Positions 45,303 to 57,600 are shown, numbered from the stretch's first letter. The stretch: DNA of 64,000 nt from Anisus vortex (GCA_949126835.1 OX421499.1:29054490-29118489), one strand, 5' to 3'. The notes: generated from the sequence alone by a model not told the origin. Numbers and translations are program-made.

Positions 45303-48300
45303 CTGAAAAAGTAAAACCTTTGCATTAGCAAAATACTCTACTGTATTATACTCTACAATAACTAGACTATACAATGCTATAAATTATAATTATCATACAT
45401 ATCTAAAATGTCTCTTTAAACAAACCGATGATCCTTCCGGATCTTACGTCCAAGGCGTAACGTGGAAAGGGGGTGAGTAAAGGGGAGCACACCACGACCC
45501 TCTCCGAGACATGCTACCAACGCAGAGCACAGGGTAAGGTCTTCACATTCAAGTGTAGTACACTCGCCCCCCCCCCCCCCCCCAACCAGCGGAATTCCCC
45601 TCGGATCAATAGCGTGGTGACTTTGCTCGTATTACCTTGTAAAAAGTCTCAAAACCCGGACGAGCCGAAGCTCTTAAGCCGGGGCGTAACGCTTTAGAAG
45701 TGGGTTATTTAAAACCCTGTCCGGGATCCAGCCACCCCACGGCACGCCAAAGGCGTGGCGTGCCATGTAAAAGGGAAGGATTCCGCAGGCCAGCGACCGT
45801 TCACTGCGGTTCCCCTAAGGATCATTATCGTGGTGGCTCTCCCGTATATCTGCATTGTCACCCGGTAGCACAAATCCTGTACTATAGGCACAGGCATCCA
45901 GGCACCGGGTGGGTCGTGAGACGGGGTTGCAGCATCCATTGCTTCCTCCCCACCGAGACCCCGTGGCCTCTCGGCAGTGCAATGGATCTCGGACATGCTG
46001 CGGGGGCTGTCCCCCATGCGTTAGCCCGCCGGTGTTTCAAAGAAATTACTGGCGGTTTACACACTACGCCGCTTTGAGGCCCATGGGTACAGTAGTGCTC
46101 GTATTACCTGCACTGTCGCCCGGTAGTACCCGGTACACATACCAGACTATGGACCTGATCACGCAGGCACCGAGCTTGGCGAGACGGTCTGTTGCGCACA
46201 TTTCTTCCTCCCCACCGAGTCCTGGTGACTGTCACTAAGGCAATGAAATCTTGAACGCGCAACAAGGGCTGTCCCCATGCGTTAGCCTACCGGTGTACTC
46301 TTAATGGGGGGGGGGGCGTATCGGAGGTTTACACACGTCGCCACCTTTTGAGGCCCAGCAGACCATGGATACAGAAGTGTCATAATCATACCACACTACA
46401 CCACACTTTACTATATACAATGCATCACACTATACAAGAGCCAACTCTTGATGCCCCAGTACATCATTGTCCACACATATGCTAAAAAAGTATGACATTT
46501 GTATTATATCTATAAATAAATAATACTTGTATAGCACATATCCCGTTGGGAACAGTTCTTTGCGCTGTCAACAGTTACAGACAGAGTAGGCCTACAGGCA
46601 ACGAATAAAAGACGAAAATGTAGCCTACAGGTGAATACTGCTACATACACTGCCTACATAAACTGCGATAAAGCAGAAAACAAACTTATGTCTAATCATG
46701 CATTCATACAATTCCTTTAAAGTAGCCTATACTGCAACCTAGTATCCCATGAATATACCAACCTGAGAAAAAGTTGACATTCCTTTTGTTGACTGCAATG
46801 TGCGGGTGGACGGAAAGAGCAGACATGATGGCGTAGGCCCCGCAGTGTGAGAAGCCAACCACCACTGCCCCGGGCTTGTGTGGGCGTGGGGAAAGAAATG
46901 GGTCCTCCATTACGTCTTCGGCATGCAAGTCATTCGTGAATCCTGTGATGGTAGAGTTAGTCACAGTTGAATGCAGTTGTAAAGTATACTGATCCGAGGG
47001 TTGTGTGAGATGCATCGTTAATCAGTGCCCTTGGCACTTACATCCTACGGGAGAGTGCAGACAACGCGCAACCGCAGCTATTTTTCCCAACGAATTGTAT
47101 GTGCCCATAAGCTTTAAGGGCTGAGTAGACATAAGAACAACCTACAAAGCCGGGGAGTTTTTGTTCCAATCTTTTCTATTAACTTCGCTTTAGTGGCAGG
47201 AAAATCTTCGGCAGGTTCATTGACCAACTTCCCGTCATCCTTTCGGGCCGACGACAATTACATTAATTCATATTTTCAGTCCCACCTCCACATCACCCAT
47301 CACCCCCTCAAAAAACAGTATTTTCTGGTGTGTTTTTTTCATGGGAAATACTGAAGAAAATTTTGTGGAATTGAAATGAAAAGTTTCGACAGAAAACATC
47401 AAACTTTACTGGCTTGATCTTACTACAAACTAGGGATGTTAAACGAAAACCGGAACACAGGATTCCGGTTTTGAAACCTAAAACCGGTTTTGATTTTCAA
47501 AACCGGATTTCGGTTTGTTATTTATAAGTTGGAAGGTAATCATTACTTCAAGTAGAAGACCATTTTATTTGGTTCTGATGGAAGTATTTTTAATAAATAG
47601 TGTTGGATTCGCACAAAACCATTCTTGAAATGCCTTGCTAACAGTATCTAGTCCTAGATATTGTGTTTCTTGTGTTTCCAAATATCAACTATGGCTTGCA
47701 ATAAAAAAAACATCAAACCAATTGTTAAGTTATAGTTAAATTTAACATGAATCTTTTTACTTGTCGGCTCATCTTTTAGATGTTCGCGCCTCTTTGATGT
47801 ACGCAATAGAGAGACGCAAACTAGCCCTTCCCTGTGACTCTGTGCTTTTTTTTAGTTCTAAAGAATTGTACGGTAAAGTATACAAAATCATATTGTATTC
47901 ACTTAAATCAACCAATTGAATGCCCTGCAAACACTAATTAAGTTTGAGATACTTTTCAAATATAGCCTACCTACAAAACACTGCACATTAAGCTTTTCCG
48001 GCCTGTGAGTGACTTGTGATATTGCGCGGGAAGGGTGGAACCGAAATCCGGTTTTAAACCGGTTTTGTAGAACGGAAAACCGGTTTTGAAAAAAAACTGT
48101 CTTAACATCCCTACTACAAACTTATTAGATCTGGATCTTTTTATAGTGGAGGGATATTGGTTTTATTTTTCATTTTAAACATCCGAAAAATGGGCATCGA
48201 AATGTGACGATTTTCGGAAAAATCTGAAAGGAATCTGCTTAACAAAGTGATCTGCTATTGTCAACTGCAAGGCATTTGTTCTACTTTCAGCTTTTAGTTT

Positions 48301-51300
48301 AATTTACACTAGTGAACATTTTTTTATCGCCCATGAAAGCTGTTTTAAGTATACAAAGAGTTCACTTACACTTGACCACTCAGAAGTGACTACCGTAAAT
48401 ATATACCTGACATTGAAAAATTAGCAAAGAGCATTCACTAATTGATACATGCTAATTACATTCAAACGCGTTTTTATGCTCATCTCTATTAATTAAGCAT
48501 AAATATAATTAATTCTAAAACAAATGTGTTTGCTTTATTATTGTAATAAATATAAGAGGCTTATATACTAGCAAAATGTTGTAATTATTGATGTTTAAAA
48601 AAAATAAACTACTTAAATCGACTTTATTAATGCAGAGAGTGTTTATTTACAACGTAAATTAATTTTATACATCTAATTACACATTGAAAAAAAAAAGAGC
48701 ATAATGCTGAATTTGTATAAAGAAATAATAATTTAAATTAAAAAATGAACTCGTTAGGCATCACTAGCATCAAATATGGAGAATTTATTTAAAGGGAGAC
48801 AATTAATCCGTTTTCTTTGCGATTATATTTCTAATATGTTTTTGTTGGTGTTGTTTCTTTTTAGAAAAGAAGGCGTACAATTTAGGTCTATAACTTTAAA
48901 ACGATAAAACTATATAAGATATTTGAAATGTATATAAATATTACGTGACTAAAGAATTTGTACGTACATTTTAAACACTACATTAAATACCCAGTGCGTG
49001 TGATTACCACCTATTTATTCCAATTAATTGCAGCGACATTGATCTGGAATAGGACTTAAAAGTTAATAAACAAATTAGAGGAAATCTCAGATAGTTTGGG
49101 GTCAAACTATAAACAATTTTAAGCTATTACTAGAACTGTATCTTAACAGGTAAATTTAAATGGTGCTGTTTTAACCATAAATGTGTAAGTTGGATAATGA
49201 AGTTGTGTATTAGCTATGAATGGATTTAAAAAGATGATAACAAACAGGTTGATTTGTTATTAAATATAAAACGCTTTTATGATTATTTCCATAGACTATA
49301 GTATATTATAGTCTATGATTATCTCTTTAACGCTCCTTTTCTTTTGGTCTTGCTTCGGCACTAAATTAATTGTCTTATAAAAATAATATCGTTGAGAAAT
49401 TTGACTTTCAATTTCACGCTGTTGGCAAGCTGAATGATTTAGAAATCCTAGTATGGCCACACTATAAGCAAAAGGTTGCCCACCCCTGCCTTAGGCTATG
49501 TATTATTACTACTTTACTCTTTGCCCTTCTGTCATATAGTGTTTCTAGGCTTAGTGATTTAACTATTGGTGTTACTCTTGTCAAACTTTATAGATTACTT
49601 TTTATTCTAACTTCTATTTGTATACTAAATACTGTACCATTGTTTTGTGTTAAATATAAGGGTGGCATGGAATTACACTGGTCACACAATTCAACCATAA
49701 ACTTATTATAAAATCTGTTGCTACTTAAAATATGTAGGCTATGTTTAATTGATAAATGTACCCGGACCTATTTAACTTTTGAAATTATTATAACGTGTGT
49801 CGATTTCAGATTATGCTAAATACTTTTTGTAATTTGTGTGTGAGTGTCTAGCTTGGCCAAACATTAAAAGAAAACGGTTTAATTGGGATCGTCGACAAAA
49901 GGGAAATAAATATGTCCGTCTGAATAATCTATTACAGATAGCATCGTCTAGGCTAGAAGTACTGGGAGAGGGGTGAGATGGAGGTACCGTACACTAATGG
50001 TCACAACAATGGTACCACTTAAAATAATGGACACACGCATACGCCAACATGCACACACACACAAACCACACCGTCGCACTTACTCATACACACTCACACA
50101 TCCTCACACTCACACACCCACACACACTCACACATCCTCACACACCCACACACACTCACACACCCATACACACTCACACACCCATACACACTCACACACC
50201 CATACACACTCACACACCCATACACACTCACATATCCTCACACACCCACACACACTCACACATCCGCACACACCCATACACACACTCACACATCCTACAC
50301 ACACACAAACACACTCACACATCCTCACACACCCATACACACTCACATATCCTCACACACTCACACATCCTCACACACCCATACACACTCACACATCCTC
50401 ACACACTCACACATCCTCACACACCCATACACACTCACATATCCTCACACACTCACACATCCTCACACACCCATACACACTCACACACCCACACACACTC
50501 ACACATCCGCACACACCCATACACACACTCACACATCCTCACACACCCATTCACACTCACACATCCTCACACACCCATACACACTCACACATCCTCACAC
50601 ACCCATACACACTCACACATCCTCACACACCCATACACACTCACACATCCTCACACACCCATACACACTTACACATCCTCACACACCCATACACACTTAC
50701 ACACCCATACACACTCACACACCCATACACACTCACACATCCTCACACACCCATACACACTTACACACCCATACACACTCACACACCCATACACACTCAC
50801 ACATCCTCACACACCCATACACACTTACACACCCATACACACTCACACACCCATACACACTCACACATCCTCACACACCCATACACACTTACACACCCAT
50901 ACACACTCACACACCCATACACACTCACACATCCTCACACACCCATACACACTTACACACCCATACACACTCACACACCCATACACACTCACACACCCAT
51001 ACACACTCACACACCCATACACACTCACACACCCATACACACTCACACACCCATACACACTCACACACCCATACACACTCACACACCCATACACACTCAC
51101 ACATCCTCACACACCCATACACACTCACACATCCTCACACACCCATACACACTTACACACCCATACACACTCACACACCCATACACACTCACACATCCTC
51201 ACACACCCATACACACTTACACACCCATACACACTCACACACCCATACACACTCACACATCCTCACACACCCATACACACTTACACACCCATACACACTC

Positions 51301-54300
51301 ACACACCCATACACACTCACACATCCTCACACACCCATACACACTCACACATCCTCACACACCCATACACACTTACACACCCATACACACTCACACACCC
51401 ATACACACTCACACACCCATACACACTCACACACCCATACACACTTACACACCCATACACACTTACACACCCATACACACTTACACACCCATACACACTT
51501 ACACACCCATACACACTAATATGATAAAATTATAAAATAAATTCTAAAACTCTAAAAAATAAATGTAATAATCTAAGCTTAAGTGTGTGAGAGAATATAG
51601 GCTCAAGTAAAACAAGTTTGTATAGTATTATTGACTGCTGACAACGGTCATGGGATTGATGATGATGATGATTTCGACAGTAGAAAAATTATCATTTCCC
51701 GGCCGTTGACACACGTTTCTACGCAATTACTTAATCGTGCAACTTGCTTAGAAAAAAAAAATTGATTGCCCTATATATAGGCCTACATTTATAATGGACT
51801 TTAAAAAAAAAAAATATTAATAGAAGAAAAACCTTTTCACGTGCGTTAACTCATAAGTAGCCCAAGTAACGTTCTTTCGGGAGAGTTATCACAAATGTAA
51901 GCTTATACAATTTAAAAACAAAGTGGGAATCAGCACAAATCCTCCTTATGTTGCACGTTGTTTGTGCAAGTCTCATTAAAATGAAAAGTTATCTGGAACA
52001 GATTACGCAGACGGATTTCCTCTTAAATCACATCATTCTTTTCATTATGCAAACTCTTTTTGTTTTTAATGTGCTGATCTATTAAATAGTGTTGCTTTCA
52101 GGCCAGACGACTTTAACAGGGGGGGGGGGGGGGGGAGGGGGCTTACTGTACACATTCAACTAACATCGACTAAATATTAAGCTCTGTACATGAACAATAC
52201 AGGGGGAGGGAGGCACATTTATTTGGGCTATAAAAGTAATTGTACAGAATAACATTACAATTCAACAAAATAATGGGCCCAATACATGGATTAGCTTATT
52301 GAAAAAAAAAACATTTATGACACTGCTCAGAAAAAAGTTTGGCCTAATACTTCGCGCATTTATATAGCGGTCTGGAAAAGCTAAGTATGACTATTGAATT
52401 ATAATAATTGGTTGAATGACTTGAGAGAGTGATTAAATTAATTGGGCTATATACAGTTTTGTGAAGTTGACATCAAAATCAGTTATACAAACCTGAGCCT
52501 TGTGTAATATATACTCTATACCAGGGGTCTATAACATTTTAATAATATGCCCAAGTAGTATTTCTAATTCAGTTGGCACTCAAAATAAAAAAACCGGCTT
52601 CACCAATAGGCCCACATTTTTTTAAAGAAAAGACTTGCATTGATTTATTGTTGGTGAGGTTTCCGAGTGCCATAGAAATTTATCCTTTGTGCCAGGTCTG
52701 GTGGCACTCGTTCCTTAAGTTTCCGATCCCTGACCTATACTATTACAGAATGCACCTATTGTAATTTAACAAGCCATGTAATACATTATTGTCTTTTTGT
52801 TTTATATGATTTGTTCAACTAAGTACAAATGGTGATAGTACCTTCTGTAAGCATATGGTTCAACTAAGTACAAATGGTGATAGTACCTTCTGTAAGCATA
52901 TGGTTCAATTAAGTACAAATGGTGATTTACCTTCTGTAAGCATATGGTACAACTAAGTACAAATGGTGATATTACCTTCTGTAAGCATATGGTACAACTA
53001 AGTACAAATGGTGATAGTACCTTCTGTAAGCATATGGTTCAACTAAGTACAAATGGTGATAATACCTTCTGTAAGCATATGGAGATCCCTTTTGGAGACG
53101 ACCTTGGTAGGAATCAGAACTCTGGAGGTTTCCAGAAACGTCGCCATGAACAGGAAACAGCAGCAGACGGCAAATGCGGACAGCAGACCATGATTTCGCG
53201 GAGAAAAGTATTTCCGACGCCTGGCTTGTTGCAGACGACTGAAACGAGTGAAAAAAAACTTAATAACACACCATAGCCTGTTTATAGTATATATAATTGG
53301 AACTGTCCACATCCAATGTTCCAGGGTAAAAAGAGTTGGATTAGCTTGGGACAGTGGGTTGGGGGAGGAAGAAGCTTAGGCTGTACCTGATGTCGCCCAA
53401 TAAATATTTCAAATTTTCTTGTTGCACAATTGATACTGTAATGAAAAAGCTCTTAAAAACTGAAGGGATCGATGTGTTTAATACGGTACCCGGTATTTTG
53501 ATTTGTTTCATAAAAAAAAAAAATACACGTTAAAATAAATGTAAGAGATATTTAGAAAAAAATAAAAACTTAGGAATGGTTATCGTCGTTAGTGATGAGG
53601 TAATAGTTTACATTATAATAGATAGGCTAGAGCAGAGGTCGGCAACCTATGGCACGCGTGCCAGACTTGGCATGCCGAGGGATTTTCAATGTCACGGGGA
53701 AGAGGCCTTAAAAGTCAATTCAAGTCTCTTCTACAAGAAATTTAGTGCTACAGCAGGATGACGTTTAGGCTGTTGGCACGCTGAATGAATTAGAAATCAT
53801 ACTTTGCCACACAGTTATCCAAAGGTTGCCGACCCCTGGGCTAGAGTAATTGTTTAAAAATTGGAGTACTTCTATTGAAGAATGCAATTCTGTGGGACGA
53901 TGAAGGATGGAGTGATGGACAGGAAGACGCCTGGTCTGTTGGATGGTTTTTATGGGTGGATAACTTATTGGACGTATTGAATTCGTGGATAACTAATAGA
54001 TGGGTGGATGGACATTCTGATATACCGATGGATACATCGATGGCCGGATTATTGGATGGCTGAAAGATAAATGGAAAGAAGAGTGTTTAGTATTGACAAG
54101 GGATAAAGTCTATTCGTTCAATATGGCGGAAGGTAAAGTAGTCTTCAGAACAGTTTGGTCCATAGGGCCAGAAAAGCAGTTTCATTCACAACAGCATGCA
54201 AGGGGAATTCCGTGGCCAGCACAATGTTTAGCCTCTTTTACTTTTCCCCAAACTAATGCCAGATGCTTAGAGCTCAGTATAGCCAGAGACAAAGTCGAGC

Positions 54301-55653
54301 CTAAATGGAAACTACCGGGCCCCGAATTCAGTGTACACTCAGATCATGTTATTTATTATCAATTAACTTATGTTAACAGACGCTCCTTCTATACAGAAGT
54401 TTATTGCGTCCTACGCTCATCCCTGTTTTGAGTCTAGTCTTGCATACAGCTTGAAAGCTTTATATAAATGTTGTTTTTTCCTGGTTTATTCAGGCAACCC
54501 ATTCCATGCCTCGGATGCCTTTCCGAAAAAGAAATAGAGATTGTTTATCCTTGTATTATTTATTTACTGTTGGTTTTTGAAATCAAATGTTGAAATGCGT
54601 AGCTTTATACAAGGAGTGATCTAGTTTCATGCATGCTTATGAAATATATGAAATTAGAAGTTGCAGTAAAGACATCTTTACTCTTGTTAAGGTAGCTATT
54701 TGGAAAGAGGTTTGGGGAGGAGGAGGTGAAGTTAGGTCAATACACATTTTTGTTTCTTTTTAAATTCTGAAATTTAATACACCTGGCAGAGACATATTTT
54801 CTTGCTTTATCTTCTGGGTTTTAAAAGGGGTGGCGGAGGAGAGGAGCGCTGGATTCTGCCCGCCGGCGCCATACGTAGGTCCCCTACGGAATAGCACCGA
54901 AATGGCCAAATTCTGTTTATAATCATTTATTTTAAATGAATTTACGTATAGATAAATAATTAAAAAGAAACTACTCCAGTTTTGTAGAGTGCCAAAAAAA
55001 ATATTCTTAGATAGGAAGAAAACTTAGGCTATTTATCCTGATATTATTATTTAGGCCGATACATATTATCTTTTTTTTAATTTTCAAAATACACGAAGTA
55101 ACTTTTCTTTTAAAATTGTAGGCCTAAGCTACCATTGTACTGCCTGACTACGCTATAAACTATAAAGGCCTACACTGTCTACCAAATTAGCAATGCATGC
55201 GTTTGTACAACTTAAAAATAACTTTGATCAAAAGCCTCAATGTTTATGTTCAATAAAGTTGCATAGAAATAAGTCGATCAGTTATGTTCACAGAACGAGA
55301 TCAGCTGAAGAAAAAATAAATGATTGAACATGTCTATTTTCTCTGTTTTAAACAGATTAATTTTTTACATTGCTTCGGATTTAAAAAAAAGGCCTTTATA
55401 ATAAAGATCTGTTCGTGAAATTGAAAAACAAATGTTTTCAAAATTTTTTTCCGTGTCTATCTAATTATACACAACTTGTATTCGCAATGTATTTTTTCTA
55501 TCTCAAACACACACACACAAATTCTCTTCCTAGAAATTGTTAGCTTATGATTATTGTAAGATGTCTCAGATGTGCTGAAATAAGAAGATGGTCTTACTTC
55601 TGAGTTAAATCCCAAGTGTGTCCAGGTCTTGGTGGTTCTGAACAAATCGCCAT
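44620..55653 (-). CDS. Divergent heparan sulfate 3-O-sulfotransferase-like type II Golgi protein, 4 coding exons
   Basis: Exons 55653-55598, 53238-53066, 46942-46763 and 45302-44620 join with consistent phases (2,1,1) to 363 residues. Basic residues (RRRK, 25-28) precede one hydrophobic anchor at about 37-54, giving the type II Golgi topology of this family. The sulfotransferase domain spans about 100-362: [20 protein letters not shown] (the 5'-phosphosulfate loop region), [47 protein letters not shown], a Cys pair 308/318 and [11 protein letters not shown] near the end, as in HS3ST. The usual Lys/Gly/Thr/Arg of the PAPS loop is SHCGAY, the catalytic Glu position is N131, and the Arg of the 3'-phosphate motif RDP is C188. 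It may therefore not sulfate. NDST-type membership is the alternative. Fold call strong; activity doubtful. Confidence 0.85.
45430..46400 (+). repeat. GC-rich interspersed repeat, two partial units
   Basis: A GC-rich block with CACTGTCGCCCGGTAG, CCTCCCCACCGAGACC, CATGCGTTAGCCCGCCGG and TTTGAGGCCCATGGG motifs; a second partial unit follows from about 46080. Copies at 5.3, 16.3 and 56.8 kb. Class unknown. Sits in intron 3 of the sulfotransferase-like gene. Confidence 0.6.
46763..46942 (-). CDS. Sulfotransferase-like coding exon 3 (altered PAPS loop)
   Basis: A TGACTAAC branch-point-like motif and ACCATCACAG precede the exon; the donor is TCAG|GTTGGT; phase 1 to phase 1. It encodes an acidic stem and [19 protein letters not shown] followed by [15 protein letters not shown]. 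The strand order and spacing match HS3ST while the key residues differ. Confidence 0.85.
47431..48113. mobile_element. TIR element with 8-bp duplication, 683 bp
   Basis: Perfect 12-bp terminal inverted repeats TAGGGATGTTAA / TTAACATCCCTA, flanked by the 8-bp duplication CTACAAAC (47423-47430 and 48114-48121). Subterminal regions repeat AACCGG-type motifs. It lies in intron 2 of the sulfotransferase-like gene. No transposase. Confidence 0.8.
48460..49488 (-). mobile_element. Partial hAT-like element, reverse orientation
   Basis: Ends with AAAGGTTGCCCACCCCTG, preceded by sequence that in reverse complement matches the element at 21988-24133 (GCTGAATGATTTAGAAATCCTA). The other terminus was not located. 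Confidence 0.5.
49290..49317. repeat. Palindromic MITE footprint
   Basis: 28-bp near-perfect palindrome, CATAGACTATAG followed by its inverse, formed from the two outermost termini of the GGACCGCTTGCT MITE with the interior gone. Confidence 0.5.
50040..51518. repeat. 1.5-kb CA-rich minisatellite array
   Basis: Units of about 20 bp (CACACACCCATACACACTCA) and longer forms with CACATCCTCACACACCCATA. The plus strand has almost no G over 1.4 kb. Long open frames on both strands are artefacts of the repeat. Located in intron 2 of the sulfotransferase-like gene. Confidence 0.95.
52519..52735. mobile_element. Short hAT-like MITE, diverged
   Basis: Termini CAGGGGTCTATAACATT and GTTTCCGATCCCTGACC, with the internal TATTTCTAATTCAGTTGGCA segment shared with the family. 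Confidence 0.55.
52813..53081. repeat. 45-bp minisatellite duplicating a splice donor, 6 copies
   Basis: Six units (one of 44 bp) of GTTCAACTAAGTACAAATGG plus TGATAGTACCTTCTGTAAGCATATG. The last unit covers the 3' end of sulfotransferase-like exon 2 (donor at 53066 on the minus strand). Each of the other five repeats the exon tail and an AGAAG|GTA-like donor inside intron 2 (one unit has lost a base there). Confidence 0.9.
53066..53238 (-). CDS. Sulfotransferase-like coding exon 2 (membrane anchor)
   Basis: Acceptor TTTCACTCGTTTCAG, donor CAGAAG|GTATTA, phase 1. It encodes [11 protein letters not shown], the anchor [18 protein letters not shown], then a luminal stem ending DLHMLTE. The donor end is the first unit of a 45-bp tandem repeat running into the intron. 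Alternatively translation could begin at an in-frame ATG at 53312 without the first exon. Confidence 0.75.
53634..53843. mobile_element. Short hAT-like MITE
   Basis: About 210 bp between AGAGGTCGGCAACCTATGG and AAAGGTTGCCGACCCCTGG, inverted termini of the same family as the long hAT-like elements. A related copy occupies 52519-52735. Confidence 0.65.
54143..54290 (-). mobile_element. tRNA-derived SINE fragment
   Basis: Reverse body and tail (TTTGGTCCATAGGGCCAG, GGCCAGCACAATGTTTAG). Located in intron 1 of the sulfotransferase-like gene. Confidence 0.6.
54370..54530 (-). mobile_element. LINE 3' fragment, reverse
   Basis: ACAGACGCTCCTTCTATACA, then CAGGCAACCCATTCCATGCC. Follows the SINE fragment at 54143-54290. 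Confidence 0.55.
55598..55653 (-). CDS. Sulfotransferase-like coding exon 1
   Basis: ATG after an in-frame TAG; encodes [18 protein letters not shown] and ends CAGAA|GTAAGA in phase 2, the phase required by the strong acceptor of exon 2. It is a short cytoplasmic tail, supported by splice logic only. Confidence 0.65.
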
Positions 55654-56254
55654 CTTAGACTATTCGCAACTCTTAAATACAGTAAAAACTTGATTAGGTC
55701 TTAATTATGTCATTGTTGTAATGGTTATATAAGAAGATTTCACAATTGTTATACTTTTCTGCTACAGTATGTAAGAAAACCGGTAAATATTGAATTACCT
55801 TGTTCAATACATTGATTTATTTCTCTTCAAATCTACAGCCCACAGTGAGATATTAAAACTTATTTTCCAATTGCATGAGAATCCTGTCTCTTACTTTCTA
55901 TTGGTGATGTGGTCTTTGTAGACAGAACTTATTAGAAGCTTATACATATCTTTAGCAGAATAAAATAATCTTCTTTCAAATTCTACTGTTTAATGTCAAG
56001 AACTTACAAACATACAAAGACTAGAGAGCGCATCAGGATTTTGGATAGATGTTTGTCATTTCACATTATGGACTTTAATTATTTTACTGCCGTTGTGGTC
56101 CGGGCAATCCTAGGTACTCCTGGGCCTTGATTTTAAGCTGTTATGGTTTCTTTTAATTGCACGTTTTGTTTTCTAGTAAGTCACATACGTAAAAATATCC
56201 TTACTTAAGTGCATATACATTTACTGAATTTACCAAGTGCGTCTCATGTGGTAG

Positions 56255-56353
56255 GCAGGCATGGGCAACAAGAAGCAGGCATGGGCAACAAGAAGTAGGC
56301 ATGGGCAACAAGAAGTAGGCATGGGCAACAAGAAGCAGGCATGGGCAACAAGA
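56255..56353. repeat. 20-bp tandem repeat, 5 copies
   Basis: Units GCAGGCATGGGCAACAAGAA with GCAGG/GTAGG variation. Confidence 0.95.
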
Positions 56354-56744
56354 AGCTTGTACTGTTCGAGTTTATTGCAAAATATGTTTCCCGGGAGATT
56401 GAGTGTCGTTCCTTTCGGCCCCGATAGTAAATAATACAAAACACCATACCGTAACTTATGTAGCTGCGAACTATTTGTGTTTCACATGTTATGGAGTGCT
56501 GTAGATAACCGACTAAAATACACAAGCTACTACATGTCAAACTTGACATTCATGAAGAAACAAGAGAAAGAAATTGAATTCAATAACGTGAACCAATATT
56601 GATGAAACCGAATCAATACCATTCTGACAGGACAAAGTTAAGCAACAAATTGATATCAACTTCCAACTGTTGCCTATGTACAAAGATACAATAGTGAAGA
56701 CAAAATGTAGAGCGGATCAATACAACTTGAGATACTGCGGTCAT

Positions 56745-57065
56745 CAAGATAGAAGGAACGATTCACTTCTGTACTCTGTACCCATGGGCCTCAAAGTATG
56801 GCAAAGTGTGTAAACCGCCGATACGCTTACATTAAGAGCACTCCGGCGGGGCTAAGGCAAGGAGGACAGCCCCTCTTGAGCGTCCGAAGTTCATTGCACT
56901 GCGGAGAAGCCCCGTACCTTTATGTTACGCGAGACTGTACCCTGTGTTACGCGACACGCCTTATCGGCATGCCGCGGGGATGGCTGGTCTCGGACAGGAT
57001 CCCCATCCTTCATCCACCCCTTCACATCGCTACGTCCCGGCATGAAGAGCCTAAAGAGACACTTA
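56745..57065 (-). repeat. GC-rich interspersed repeat copy, reverse
   Basis: Reverse copy: ACCCATGGGCCTCAAAGTAT, AAGAGCACTCCGGCGGGGCT, then CGCGGGGATGGCTGGTCTCG. Confidence 0.6.
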
Positions 57066-57124
57066 TAAATCGCTAGAACTATTACATTCCTTAAGTCTTA
57101 GACATGCACAACTTTCAAATACTT

Positions 57125-57600
57125 CAGATATAAGACAGATAATGTAAGACACATAGATAGCGTAAGACACATATAGAGTGTAAGACACATAAAGCGTGTA
57201 AAATACATAGGCCTACAGAGTTCAAGACACATAGAGAGAGAGCAAGACACACAAATAGCGTAAGACAAAATAGAGAGTGTAAGATACATGGAGAGGGAAA
57301 GACATAGCGTAAGACAAATAGATAGTCTAAACAAATTGATAGTGTAAGAAACATAGATAATGTAAGACACACGGTGTAAAGCACATAGAAAATATAAGAC
57401 TCATAGATAATGTAAGACACATAGATATTGTGAGACACATAGATATTGTGAGACACATAGATAGTGTGAGACACATAGATAGTGTGAGACACATAGATAG
57501 TGTGAGACACATAGATAGTGTGAGACACATAGATAATGTAAGACACATAGATAGTGTGAGACACATAGATAGTGTGAAACACATATAGAGTGTAAGATAC
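57125..57600. repeat. 18-bp minisatellite
   Basis: Imperfect to perfect AGTGTGAGACACATAGAT units, most homogeneous at 57400-57570. Confidence 0.9.

Noticed and set aside
49973..51535. Long Thr/His/Pro-rich open frames (about 500 codons, both strands)
   Set aside because: Produced entirely by the CA-rich tandem array, which is open in several frames on both strands.
56798..57076. 92-codon plus-strand frame
   Set aside because: Lies in the reverse copy of the GC-rich interspersed repeat.
57124..57582. Minus-strand frames rich in TIYVSH/LSMCLT repeats
   Set aside because: Translation of the 18-bp minisatellite.
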